Source: Enterococcus sp. DIV1094 (GTDB lineage: Bacteria; Bacillota; Bacilli; Lactobacillales; Enterococcaceae). Taken from it: DNA of 64,000 bases. Each line of letters begins with the position of its first letter. Positions within the stretch are counted from its first letter, which is position 1. This document shows positions 37,580 to 47,089 of the stretch, piece by piece. A program made the position numbers and the translations under genes. Location: assembly GCF_017316305.2 (NCBI RefSeq), contig NZ_CP147250.1:744001-808000 (forward strand), given 5' to 3'. The notes under the pieces are model-generated. The model searched no databases. It was not told where the DNA came from and was given only the letters and a program-made list of their open reading frames with translations.

Positions 37580-37760
37580 TCATGTTTTTATGATGGAAGT
37601 ATGTTACTGGTTATAATGTACGTTTAAAGTGTACCCTAAATAAACCGTAACTCACACACTTAGAGTTGCAACAAACGAAAAGAAGCCAATCCTAGTCGCA
37701 TAAGATTGGCCTTGGTGCTTTCATTTCGTACCTAAGTTATATCGTTATTGGTTATAACAT
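37580..37760. other. Remnant of an Fst-type type I locus
   Basis: AAGCCAATCCTA ... TAAGATTGGCCTT at 37683-37713 and the flanking GAGTTGCAACAAACG and GGTGCTTTCATTTCG stretches parallel 4050-4115 of the intact par locus. A TATAAT lies near 37509, but the frame after the ATG at about 37582 stops within three codons. So the toxin is gone and the antisense promoter is weak. The rest of 37207-37790 is AT-rich with no supportable gene. Confidence 0.5.
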
Positions 37761-37790
37761 ACAACTTAAATAGGTACATGAAAAGTACTA

Positions 37791-39507
37791 CTAGGATTCA
37801 GGTTGCTTTGATATTTTATTCAAATAAAGCTCTTCATCTATTTTTGAAATCACAATTAAAAATATTTTTACTAGCATTAAATAGTTGTTTTTATGTTCTT
37901 CCTCAGAAAAACTCTTCCCTGCTCCGTGTAGATAAGCGTTTCTAATTCCTAAAGAATCAGCATACTCTTTATTATTCAAAGTGAAATTCAAGTAATTTGT
38001 TTCATCATTTGAAAAAAAAGTAGAATACTGTTTAAATGAAGGTAAATTTTTTAACTCTTTAATATCTTCCTCTGATAAATATTTTGTGCAAACATAATCA
38101 CACTTATCAAACATTGATTTTATTGTTAAAAAACGATTATCCTCTGGAATATCTTCATTTGAAACTTCGATATATTTATTTTCCAATATTGATTCTATTG
38201 CTCCAATGTCAAGTGGAGGCATTGAATTAAGTAAACCTAAATCGATTTTTCCATATTTTGATAATAATTTATACTGTTTTAGGATAGATTCTAGCTCAAC
38301 TACAAGATGTATATTACGAAAGTAGTAAGGCATGTTGCTACCAATTTCTTCCATAGAGAAACCTTCTATGCCGTATTTCAAAAGAATTTGCTCATTGAAA
38401 AAGCAGGCTAAAAGATTCTCAAATGAAATTTGTTTACCTTGAAAATAGTCTATCAAGCAATCTATGATAGACATCTCAACCATGTTTAGAATATTCTGCG
38501 AAAGTGCAATATCGTACTCATTTTTCCTCTTTGGCTTTACTATTTCAATAAGAGCACTTTCATTTGCTAATATCCTATGAAGAGAAGCTAGTCTTCCATA
38601 CTCATCAATAAGAACTTTTTTATTGATGAAACACAAAATTTCATCTTTTTCTAAAGACTCCAAAGTTTTTCTATTAATAGAGACTGTAATATGATCCTCC
38701 TCGGAATAAAATGTTATAGGTTCTATTTGATCTTGAATAGAAACTTTTGAACTAAAAGTAGAAATTGACTTTTTCATAGTGTCATCTTCCCAGAAATCCT
38801 TTTCAAATTGCTCTATTCGATATCTGGTTAACTCGTCTAAAGGGAATTTTGCATCCTTAAAATTTAACAGCATATCTATAAACATAATATCTCTCAAATT
38901 TTTTTCTTCTAAGAAATCAATTAATGAATTCACCATTTCTTGAAATAGGTTTGATTGTTCAAAGCCTTCTGGAAAGAATATTTTCTCTTTACGTTGAGAT
39001 CTCTCCGTAATTAATCGAATATTTTCAAATAATTTATCCTTGTTATATCTTAAACCATTCAGTATTTCTACAGAATACTTATTTACTATTTTTTTATCTC
39101 CTAAAATATGATGGTATTCTGCAAATTCAGAATGTAAGTATTTACACATTTCTTGATTTGATAACCTTAACCAATAGTTATATTGTGAAAATAATTTTGG
39201 AAAACCTCGATAGGTTTCTGGATCGCTAAAGAATTCATTAATCCAAGTATCAGCATTTTTTCCTCCCAGTGATCTCCCAATAATACTCTTTATTTTTTTT
39301 TTGAGTGTCAGGATAATTATCTAACAATTCTTGTAGATTTTTAATATGGGCTATTCTGTCTTCTATCCATGTTTCTAGTGTATTCAAACCTATAATGTCT
39401 TTTAGGTTATCTGTTCTTTCCATTAACTCAATGTTTTTTAAAAGTTCTTCAAATTCCAAAGGATTATGATAATAGTAGGATATATCTTTGATTTGTTGTT
39501 CAACCAT
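37791..39507 (-). pseudogene. Large HEPN-motif protein, frameshifted (candidate defence gene)
   Basis: Two frames, 39507-39250 and the frame through 39149-37791, join into 571 codons if one A is removed from the A6 run at 39256-39261; the joined stretch reads ITGRK-NADTWINEFFSD. Near the C-terminus is GIRNAYLHGAG, an RNxxxH motif flanked by helices, the active-site pattern of HEPN ribonucleases common in abortive-infection systems. The long N-terminal region is unrecognised. The neighbourhood (dead recombinase, toxin-locus relics) is accessory DNA. The break could be phase variation, decay or a homopolymer sequencing error. Confidence 0.6.
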
Positions 39508-39733
39508 GATACTAAATCTCCTTAAAAGTGTATTGGTTTGTAATTTAATATTTATATTCTAGAAAATTAGAACCTTTTTTAAATATGACTGATCTATATC
39601 AAAAAAATTATTTGTATGTCGAAGGTAAGTTACAAGATAAATCAAAACCGTTTCCTAAAACTATTAATTTTTTCACACTATTATTCTCCAAATCTTGTTA
39701 ATTTAAAATTTTAAAAATTAATATAATACTGTA

Positions 39734-40339
39734 CTAATTATTTGTCTTTCTCGAATTTTTGGTAATTCCATACTTCATTCTATATCTTCTAAAAGTTCTC
39801 CGATTGATACCTATTTTTTGTTCTACTTCTTTATCTGTAGATCCTTCTAGAAATAATTTAAAGGCTAACTGAAGACGTGGATCATTTTCTCTATATTTAG
39901 GCTTCCCTCCTTTATATTTTCCTTTAGCTTTAGCAAGTGCAATTCCTTGTCTCTGAGTTTCAAGTATATACTTACGTTCGTCCTCTGCCTGATACTTATA
40001 TAACTCAATGATCAAGTTGTTTAGTAAGCGACGTAGGTTATCATCAGTGATTCCAGTTAAAGCTGGTAGATTTAAGACTTCAAGTGTTGCCTTTTTCATC
40101 TGGATCAAGTTCATTGTTTCCGTTAATTCTTTATTATTACGTCCAAGCCGTTTTAATTCAGTTACTACAACAATATCATCCTCGCGAATAAATTCCATCA
40201 TTTCTTGGAATGCTTCTCGATTTGTATCTTTTCCACTTAGCTTGTCAGTAAAAATTTTTTCACAGTCAGATAAAAGCTCTAATTATCGATCTAAATTCTG
40301 ATCCATACTACTTACTCTTGCATAACCAATTTTTGCCAT
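39734..40339 (-). pseudogene. Serine recombinase with premature stop
   Basis: ATG 40339 (GGGGGAG upstream) begins MAKIGYARVSSMDQNLDR then TAA at 40283-40285, probably a former CAA. The frame then continues to a full resolvase: VVTELKRLGRN, EDERKYILETQRQGIALAKAKGKYKGG, and the C-terminal HTH KEVEQKIGINRRTFRRYR. The catalytic Ser lies before the stop. One change would restore it. Confidence 0.85.
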
Positions 40340-40428
40340 AAAAAATTCTCCCCCACGAAAAATTTCAACTTTTTTAAAATCCTGTTGCCCAACTTAGTTG
40401 ACCTCTTACAAATCCAAGTATATAACGA

Positions 40429-40456
40429 ATATGCAAAAAGCCCAACAGGGTATACC
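40429..40456 (-). repeat. 28-nt repeat, copy 2 (inverted relative to 4225-4252)
   Basis: One mismatch to the copy at 4225-4252. Here it is part of a hairpin AGCCCAACAGGGTATACCCTGTTGGCT-like (40439-40465), followed on the minus strand by TTTTTGCATATTCGTTATATAC, cut here to GCATATTCG and TATATAC, which resembles the RNA II region of the par locus. Likely a third par-type relic. Confidence 0.5.
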
Positions 40457-40607
40457 CTGTTGGCTCAACAATGTTGTTTATATAGCTATGTTGATAACGA
40501 AATTTTGATATACAAATACTCTGCCATGCTTGAAATTCTTTAAATGTTGAAAAAAATAAACACAAATTTCCTACATCCCTTTTTTCACCTTATTCTTCCC
40601 AGGGCAA

Positions 40608-40886
40608 TTAAATAATAGTTGAAAAAATAATAAATAAAAACAAAAGTAAAATTCCAACAAGTGGTTCAATCCAAATTTTTTCTGAATTAATAAATACATT
40701 CTTTTTATTTTTAACTAGTCCTCCACCATATTCTTTTGGAAGGGTTAGTTCAAAGAGAAACCCAAATAATAATGGTATCAAAACTGTATACTTAGGTCCT
40801 CTTATCAGTAAGTAGACAGCTGAGCAACTAAGGAAGAACTGTATTACTTTGACTATTCTGATAGAACGAATCGTTTTTAATTTCAA
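40608..40886 (-). CDS. Small membrane protein
   Basis: 92 aa from a TTG start with AAAGGGGA 7 nt upstream. Three hydrophobic stretches (VIQFFLSCSAVYLLI, YTVLIPLLFGFLFEL, PLVGILLLFLFIIFS). Not recognised. Single gene at the border between accessory DNA and core chromosome. Confidence 0.5.
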   Translation of the reverse strand: MKLKTIRSIRIVKVIQFFLSCSAVYLLIRGPKYTVLIPLLFGFLFELTLPKEYGGGLVKNKKNVFINSEKIWIEPLVGILLLFLFIIFSTII

Positions 40887-41103
40887 GATACTGTCCCCTT
40901 TCTTTTATACAAGATCCATAAATTTGTCTTTCCTACTTTCCACTTAAATATATCACGTTATTTTTAAATAATCACAACTCTCTAATAAAGTGTCGTTTTA
41001 GACTAAAAACCGCTAAAAATTTTAGAATCTGGACGATAGGATTATATAAAAACTATATAAACCAATAACTTTTAAGTGCTTTGTATTTAACAAAACAACA
41101 AAA

Positions 41104-41140
41104 AAACACAGCGATAACCATTCAGTTATCCACTGTGTTT
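41104..41140. terminator. Terminator after yitT-type gene
   Basis: AAACACAG-c-GATAAC, 6-nt loop, GTTATC-ca-CTGTGTTT. Confidence 0.75.
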
Positions 41141-41162
41141 TATCTAACTATTTTACTAAATT

Positions 41163-42038
41163 CTAAATTCCCTCTTCATAAAAACGTCCGAGGATTTGGA
41201 CATTCTCCGCAATGCTGACAAATGCTTGTGGATCGGATGATTTCATTGCTTCACGTAATAAAGGAAGCTCATAGCGAGTAACGATCGTCATTAGGACTGT
41301 TTGTTTATCGTGTTTATATGCGCCTTCTGCTTCATTGATAATCGTGATGCCACGACGCATACATTTTTGGATTGCTTCGATCACTGCTTCGGGATGTTTT
41401 GTCACGATCATGACTTGCATCTTTTTTTGTTTCGTATAGACGACATCGGTTACCTTGCCGCTTACAAAAATCGACAATGCACTATAAAACATATACTGCC
41501 AACCGAAGAGCAAGCCCGCAACGAAAACAATCAACGCATTGAAATAAATGGAAATCGAACCGACTGATCGACCGGTTTTTTTGCGGATCGTAATACTCAC
41601 AATATCTAATCCGCCAGAAGACAAGCCGTTTTTCAATGCTAAGCCAATCCCAACGCCCGTGACTGCACCACCGAATATTGCACAAATGATTGGATCGGTC
41701 GAAAGAATCGTTTGCGGCATGATATGAATACTAAGCGATGTTAAGGTCACAGTTATAAATGTAAAAATCGTGAATTTTTTTCCAAGTTTGAACCAAGCTA
41801 AAAAAAACAATGGAATGTTTAACAAATACAGTGTAGTTGAAACAGGGATCTCAAAACCAATCACTGATTTTGACAGCGTCGTTAAGATTTGCGCAAGACC
41901 TGTTATTCCACTTGAATAGATATTTCCTGGTTGATAAAAAAAATTCAATGCGACTGAAGCAATCAGCGCATAGACGATCGACACCGAAAGTTTGGTCGTA
42001 TAGTCATGATACGCCCAATTTTCGAAAGTTTTTTTCAT
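41163..42038 (-). CDS. YitT family membrane protein (DUF161/DUF2179)
   Basis: 291 aa. Five to six membrane helices in the first 200 residues (YALIASVALNFFY, GAVTGVGIGLALKNGLSSGG) and a soluble DUF2179 ligand-binding-like domain at the C-terminus (VMIVTKHPEAVIEAIQ ... VMTIVTRYELPLL, cut short). Function of the family is unknown. First core-chromosome gene after the accessory stretch. Confidence 0.88.
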   Translation of the reverse strand: MKKTFENWAYHDYTTKLSVSIVYALIASVALNFFYQPGNIYSSGITGLAQILTTLSKSVIGFEIPVSTTLYLLNIPLFFLAWFKLGKKFTIFTFITVTLTSLSIHIMPQTILSTDPIICAIFGGAVTGVGIGLALKNGLSSGGLDIVSITIRKKTGRSVGSISIYFNALIVFVAGLLFGWQYMFYSALSIFVSGKVTDVVYTKQKKMQVMIVTKHPEAVIEAIQKCMRRGITIINEAEGAYKHDKQTVLMTIVTRYELPLLREAMKSSDPQAFVSIAENVQILGRFYEEGI

Positions 42039-42145
42039 GAGAAAAGCCTCGCTTTATCTGGTATGCCCTTATTATAAGATCTTTTAAGATTTAATCAAGA
42101 GACATCTTTGAAAAAAAGATTGTAATTTCCAAAATAATAGAAAAA

Positions 42146-42207
42146 AGGTTGTGTCAGCGCCACACGCACGAATAAATCGCGACTTACCTGTGACACTTTC
42201 ACAACCT
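42146..42207 (-). terminator. Terminator of the hisS-aspS operon
   Basis: AGGTTGTGAAAGTGTCA ... TG(A)CACAACCT followed by a T-run on the minus strand, 38 nt past the aspS stop. Confidence 0.75.
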
Positions 42208-42244
42208 CTAAATTTCTAAAAAAGGAATTTAACTTTACTGCTTG

Positions 42245-44011
42245 TTACTCAACTTCTGTAACATCGATATTCAATTCAAATAATTGAAGATCAGAAACAG
42301 TGCTTGGTGCATCACTCATCACATCGGCTGCTTTACCATTTTTAGGGAAGGCAATCACTTCACGAATATTATCTTCACCTGCAAGTAACATCACAAAGCG
42401 ATCAAGTCCTAAAGCAATTCCTCCGTGTGGTGGGAAGCCATAGTCTAACGCACTTAACAAGAACCCGAATTGCTCTTCCATTTCTGCTTCAGAGAATCCT
42501 AGTGTTTTCAATACTTTTTCTTGTAATTCTCTCGTATGGATACGTAATGATCCTCCGCCTAACTCATAGCCATTCAAGACGATGTCATATGCCTCTGCAT
42601 AGACTTTTGCTGGATCAGTCGCCAATAGTTCAACATCTGATGCTTTTGGCATCGTAAATGGATGATGAGCGGAAACATAGCGGCCTTCTTCAGCTGAATA
42701 TTCAAATTGTGGCCATTCTGTCACCCATAAGAAATTGAATTTTGACTCGTCGATCAAGCCTAATTCTTTTCCTAAGCGGGAACGGATTGCGCCAAGCGTT
42801 GCGGCAACGACTTCTTCTTTATCCGCACCAAATAATAAAATATCGCCAACTTCAGCGTTGGTTGCTTCAATCAGTGCTTCAGATGCTTCGCCCATGAATT
42901 TCGCGATTGGACCTTTCAAGCCATCTTCTTCCACTTTTAACCATGCTAAGCCTTTTGCTCCGAACTGAGTGGCATATTGACCAAGATTGTCTAGGTCTTT
43001 ACGAGAATACTTGCTTGCTGCATTTTTCGCATTCAATGCTTTGACCACTCCGCCATTTTCAAGTGCCATTTGGAAGACTTTAAACTCAACGTCTTTCACA
43101 ACAGTACTCAAGTCGATCAATTCCATGTCAAAACGTGTATCAGGTTTGTCACTTCCATAGCGACTCATTGCTTCATCATACGTCATGCGTGGGAATGGCA
43201 AAGTGACTTCGATACCACGTACGTCTTTCATCACTTTAGCAATCAAACCTTCTGTATACGTTTGGATTTCTTCAGCGGTCAAGAACGTTGTTTCGATATC
43301 GACTTGCGTAAATTCTGGTTGACGATCGCCACGTAAATCTTCATCGCGGAAGCAACGAACGATTTGATAGTAACGATCAAATCCAGCGTTCATCAATAAT
43401 TGTTTAAATAGTTGTGGTGATTGTGGCAATGCGTAGAAATGCCCTGCATGGATACGTGAAGGAACTAAGTAATCTCTTGCTCCTTCAGGTGTTGATTTAC
43501 CCAGATATGGTGTTTCAATATCCAAGAAATCATGGTCATCCAAATAGTGACGGATCGCTTTTGTTGTATCGTTACGCAATTTGATGTTTTTCGTCATTTT
43601 TGGACGACGTAAGTCAAGATAGCGATATTTCAAGCGAATCTCATCGTTGATCGTTTGTTCATCTTCAATCAAGAAAGGCGGTGTTTTAGCTTGGTTCAAG
43701 ATAATGATCTCATCCGCAATGATCTCAAACTCACCAGTTGCCATTTTAGGATTGATTGCTAGTTCATCACGATTTTTGACTGTTCCAGTTACTTCAATGA
43801 CGTATTCACTACGGCATTTATCGGCGATTTTCCATGCTTCTTTATTGATTTCTGGATTAAAGACGATTTGAACGATTCCTTCACGGTCACGTAGATCGAT
43901 AAAGATCACGCCACCTAAGTCACGTCTTTTTTGTACCCATCCTTTTAATGTGACTGTTTGTCCTAACTGCTTTTCTGAAACAAGTCCACAGTATACTGTT
44001 CGTTGTGCCAT
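42245..44011 (-). CDS. aspS: Aspartyl-tRNA synthetase
   Basis: 588 aa class II synthetase charging tRNA-Asp. OB-fold anticodon-binding domain ([17 protein letters not shown]), motif 2 ([21 protein letters not shown], here cut as [16 protein letters not shown]) and motif 3 ([14 protein letters not shown]). Two adjacent ATGs follow AGGAGG; I prefer the second (7 nt spacing), but the first (44014) overlaps the hisS stop as ATGA. Cotranscribed with hisS under a T-box. Confidence 0.96.
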   Translation of the reverse strand: MAQRTVYCGLVSEKQLGQTVTLKGWVQKRRDLGGVIFIDLRDREGIVQIVFNPEINKEAWKIADKCRSEYVIEVTGTVKNRDELAINPKMATGEFEIIADEIIILNQAKTPPFLIEDEQTINDEIRLKYRYLDLRRPKMTKNIKLRNDTTKAIRHYLDDHDFLDIETPYLGKSTPEGARDYLVPSRIHAGHFYALPQSPQLFKQLLMNAGFDRYYQIVRCFRDEDLRGDRQPEFTQVDIETTFLTAEEIQTYTEGLIAKVMKDVRGIEVTLPFPRMTYDEAMSRYGSDKPDTRFDMELIDLSTVVKDVEFKVFQMALENGGVVKALNAKNAASKYSRKDLDNLGQYATQFGAKGLAWLKVEEDGLKGPIAKFMGEASEALIEATNAEVGDILLFGADKEEVVAATLGAIRSRLGKELGLIDESKFNFLWVTEWPQFEYSAEEGRYVSAHHPFTMPKASDVELLATDPAKVYAEAYDIVLNGYELGGGSLRIHTRELQEKVLKTLGFSEAEMEEQFGFLLSALDYGFPPHGGIALGLDRFVMLLAGEDNIREVIAFPKNGKAADVMSDAPSTVSDLQLFELNIDVTEVE

Positions 44012-45318
44012 CATTTTTCCTCCTGTTCAGTCGCTAACGTCATTTCATCATACACTTTGTCAAAGTGGTTATAGATTTCTTCTAATGCATAACTTTTCTC
44101 TGTACGATTTGCCATTGATTTGACGTTGATTGTTTGATTTGCTAATTCGTCGGCGCCGATCACTAAGACCAACTTCGCATCGGCTTTATCTGCTGTCTTA
44201 AATTGGGCTTTCGCTTTACGTCCCATGAAATCACGATCGGCAGAAAAACCAAAATCACGGATTGCTTGAACGATTTTCAATGCTTCGATATTTGTTTCTT
44301 CACCTAGTGCGACAACATAAGCATCTAATGAATTCAGTACAGGGACAGCGACTTCCTCTGCTTCCATCGTTAATAGAATACGTTCGATCCCCATCGCAAA
44401 ACCAAATCCAGGTGTCGCTGGTCCGCCTAGTTCTTCAACTAAGTTATCGTAACGTCCTCCCGCACAGATCGTTGCTTGTGCGCCCATTTTAGGTGCGTCA
44501 CTCATTACTTCAAAAATCGTATGCGTATAATAATCCAATCCACGAACCATGTTGCTGTCGATTTCGTAAGGCACATCTAACGCATCCAACATAGCAATCA
44601 CTGTTTCAAAATGCGCTTTGGCTTTTTCACTTAAATAATCTAAGATCGATGGCGCTTCTGCGACAAATTTTTGATCACGTTTATCTTTACTGTCTAATAC
44701 ACGCAAAGGATTTTCGTGTAAGCGGCGTTGTGAATCTTCACTTAATTCAGCTTCGAATGGGACAAGATAATCGATCAACGCTTGGCGATAGGCTTGACGT
44801 GTTTCTTGATCCCCTAAAGAGTTGATCACTAAACGAATTTGACTGATCCCAAGTTGTTTGAAGAAGTCTAACGCCATCACCATGCTTTCAACATCCGTCG
44901 CAGGATTTTCAGAGCCAAATGCTTCTACACCGATTTGGTGGAATTGACGTAAGCGGCCTTTTTGGGGACGCTCATAACGAAACATTGGTCCCATATAAAA
45001 TGTTTTGTAAGGTTTAGTATATTCTGGCCCAAATAATTTGTTTTCAACAAACGAACGAACGATTGGCGCAGTTCCTTCTGGTCGTAACGTCACATGACGC
45101 TCGCCCTTATCGTAAAAATCATACATTTCTTTTGAAACGATGTCCGTCGTATCGCCTACACTGCGAGCGATCACTTCGTAATGTTCAAAAATCGGCGTGC
45201 GGATCTCATTATATTGATAATCTTTGAATAATAAACGGGCAGTTTCTTCAACAAATTGCCATTTTTCGGATTCTCCAGGTAAAATATCATTTGTTCCTTT
45301 TGGTCTTTGGAAGTTCAT
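44011..45318 (-). CDS. hisS: Histidyl-tRNA synthetase
   Basis: 435 aa class II synthetase. [15 protein letters not shown] start, motif 2 ([18 protein letters not shown]), the histidine-specific motifs LVINSLGD and [25 protein letters not shown] motif 3 and a C-terminal anticodon-binding domain. Overlaps aspS. Controlled by the T-box leader upstream. Confidence 0.97.
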   Translation of the reverse strand: MNFQRPKGTNDILPGESEKWQFVEETARLLFKDYQYNEIRTPIFEHYEVIARSVGDTTDIVSKEMYDFYDKGERHVTLRPEGTAPIVRSFVENKLFGPEYTKPYKTFYMGPMFRYERPQKGRLRQFHQIGVEAFGSENPATDVESMVMALDFFKQLGISQIRLVINSLGDQETRQAYRQALIDYLVPFEAELSEDSQRRLHENPLRVLDSKDKRDQKFVAEAPSILDYLSEKAKAHFETVIAMLDALDVPYEIDSNMVRGLDYYTHTIFEVMSDAPKMGAQATICAGGRYDNLVEELGGPATPGFGFAMGIERILLTMEAEEVAVPVLNSLDAYVVALGEETNIEALKIVQAIRDFGFSADRDFMGRKAKAQFKTADKADAKLVLVIGADELANQTINVKSMANRTEKSYALEEIYNHFDKVYDEMTLATEQEEK

Positions 45319-45360
45319 CTTTTTCTCTCCTTTTCTTCACACTATGTAGTCAATGCAAAC

Positions 45361-45600
45361 AAAAAACACCCTTGTTCGCCATGAACAAGGGTGAATGATT
45401 ATTTCATACACGGTACCACCTATATTTGAAAGATTGCTCTTTCCTCTCACGATTAACGCTCGTCTACGGGACGGCTTTGCACGCGTCCATCTCCAGAGTG
45501 TCTTTCAGAAACTACTTGTTTTAGATCGCTCTCAGCCACGACGATCCTCTCTTATAAAGCCTTTAGTTACTTACTCGCTCTTTCATCGATATTTAAATAT
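45361..45600 (-). promoter_or_regulatory. T-box riboswitch leader of hisS-aspS
   Basis: Minus strand: stem I with GAAAGACACTCTGG specifier region (GACAC at 45498-45502), T-box motif AGGTGGTACCGTG (45409-45421), then a terminator stem CACCCTTGTTC ... GAACAAGGGTG (45367-45393) and T-run. Uncharged tRNA binding would favour the antiterminator and let hisS-aspS be read. The specifier contains CAC (His) and, one step earlier, GAC (Asp). A TATAAT -10 lies at 45603-45608. Confidence 0.9.
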
Positions 45601-45725
45601 TAATTATAACCTACTAAAAACACAGCTTAAAGTCAAGTATATTCTTGCTGATTTCTTTTTCAAAGTCTTTTTGATTCAGCTTTTGTTCTTTTTGATTTAG
45701 ACTAAATAAAAAAGGAGGTAGAAAA

Positions 45726-46676
45726 ATGTCAGAAGTAAAAATTGGTCATTCTCAAGTATATGCCGAAGCAATCGGCTTAGGTGCAAATGCAGTTGGAGGG
45801 CATAATCTTTTTTCTGGGTTAGCGGATGAAACCGGAAAAGAAGTTGTCAGAGCCGCCTTAGATAATGGCTTGAACCTCATCGATACTGCTTATATTTATG
45901 GTGAAGGTCGTTCAGAACAATTGATCGGAGAAGTCTTGCAAGAACCGGCTTATGATCGTTCCCGCATCATCATTGCCACCAAAGCGGCACATCTGCCAGA
46001 TCAACCGAAAAAATTTGATAATTCTCCTGAATTTTTGAAAAAATCAGTTGATGAAGCTTTAGAACGTTTGCAGACAGATTACATCGATATTTTTTATATC
46101 CATTTTCCAGACGAAGAGACACCTAAAAACGAGGCAGTTGCCGCTTTACACGAACTGAAAGAAGCGGGGAAAATCCGTGCCATCGGTGTATCGAATTTCA
46201 CTTTAAAACAATTGAAAGAAGCCAATCAAGACGGCTATATCGATATCGTACAGGATCAATTCAGTTTGATCCATCGCGCAGCAGAAAAAGAATTATTCCC
46301 CTATCTTGAAGCCAATGCGATTGGTTTCGTACCTTATTTTCCACTTGCTTCAGGTTTATTGACTGGTAAGTATGATTTAGAAAGTCCGAAACATTTTTCT
46401 GATGATGATCCTAGAAAAAACAAACCAAACTTCCAAGGCGAGCGATATGAACGCATCATTACAGCAGTCGACCAATTAAAGCCAATTGCTGAAAAGTATC
46501 AAGCAACCACTGCTCAATTAGTCTTAGCATGGTACATCGCGCACCCACGTATCTCATTTGTCATTCCTGGTGCCAAGAAACCAGAACAAGTCGCAGATAA
46601 TGCCAAAGCTTTGGATATTCACTTATCTTTAGAAGATGCTCAAACAATCGATCAGCTATTCCGAGAGTTTAAATAA
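45726..46676 (+). CDS. Aldo/keto reductase
   Basis: 316 aa NAD(P)H-dependent TIM-barrel enzyme. Catalytic tetrad visible: Asp in LIDTAYIYGEGRSE with its Tyr, Lys in ATKAAH, His in YIHFPD. NADP-site GVSNF and VIPGAKKPEQV. AGGAGG 8 nt upstream. Monocistronic, divergent from the T-box leader. Substrate unknown. Confidence 0.92.
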   Translation: MSEVKIGHSQVYAEAIGLGANAVGGHNLFSGLADETGKEVVRAALDNGLNLIDTAYIYGEGRSEQLIGEVLQEPAYDRSRIIIATKAAHLPDQPKKFDNSPEFLKKSVDEALERLQTDYIDIFYIHFPDEETPKNEAVAALHELKEAGKIRAIGVSNFTLKQLKEANQDGYIDIVQDQFSLIHRAAEKELFPYLEANAIGFVPYFPLASGLLTGKYDLESPKHFSDDDPRKNKPNFQGERYERIITAVDQLKPIAEKYQATTAQLVLAWYIAHPRISFVIPGAKKPEQVADNAKALDIHLSLEDAQTIDQLFREFK

Positions 46677-46682
46677 TACTCA

Positions 46683-46720
46683 AAAACAACCATCGCGAGA
46701 AAATGCGGTGGTTGTTTTTT
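46683..46720 (+). terminator. Terminator of the aldo/keto reductase gene
   Basis: AAAACAACCA-t-CGC, loop, GCG-g-TGGTTGTTTTTT. Confidence 0.8.
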
Positions 46721-46738
46721 TATTATGTACAAGATGTT

Positions 46739-46963
46739 TCAGCATAATCCTAGCTCTTTTTTCATTTCGTCATGTGAGACACTTTCATCAAATTTCTGAT
46801 GCTCCTTCATCGCTTCATTATAGGTCGCCAAGTCCATTTGTTTTTCTAGCGTACCTAATATCATCGTTCTGGCTAATTCCGATATTGTCAGTCCGTTCAA
46901 ATCAGCCATTGCCAACATCAATGCTTTTTCTTTCTCTGATACATGAATTGTAACTTCGCTCAT
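46739..46963 (-). CDS. Ribbon-helix-helix antitoxin-like protein (DUF6290/RelB-like)
   Basis: 74 aa from ATG 46963 (AGGAGG 9 nt upstream). MSEVTIHVSEKEKALMLAMA followed by GLTISELARTMILG is a RelB/RHH DNA-binding fold, with an acidic helical tail. No RelE-like toxin lies next to it: the downstream side meets a terminator, the upstream side only a hairpin (about 46999-47042). It seems to be a solitary antitoxin-type regulator. Confidence 0.75.
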   Translation of the reverse strand: MSEVTIHVSEKEKALMLAMADLNGLTISELARTMILGTLEKQMDLATYNEAMKEHQKFDESVSHDEMKKELGLC

Positions 46964-47089
46964 TCTTTTATACCTCCTGTATATTTTTATAGAACGAGGT
47001 CGGGAGAGAAGGAGTCCACTACCTAAGAGGCTACTTCTCTTCCCTCTACCTAATCGATTCAAATACGTACCCCATGCTGAAAGTCCACG

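Noticed and set aside
40374..40565. 63-codon minus-strand ORF
   Set aside because: Covers the par-type hairpin and 28-nt repeat; no start signal.
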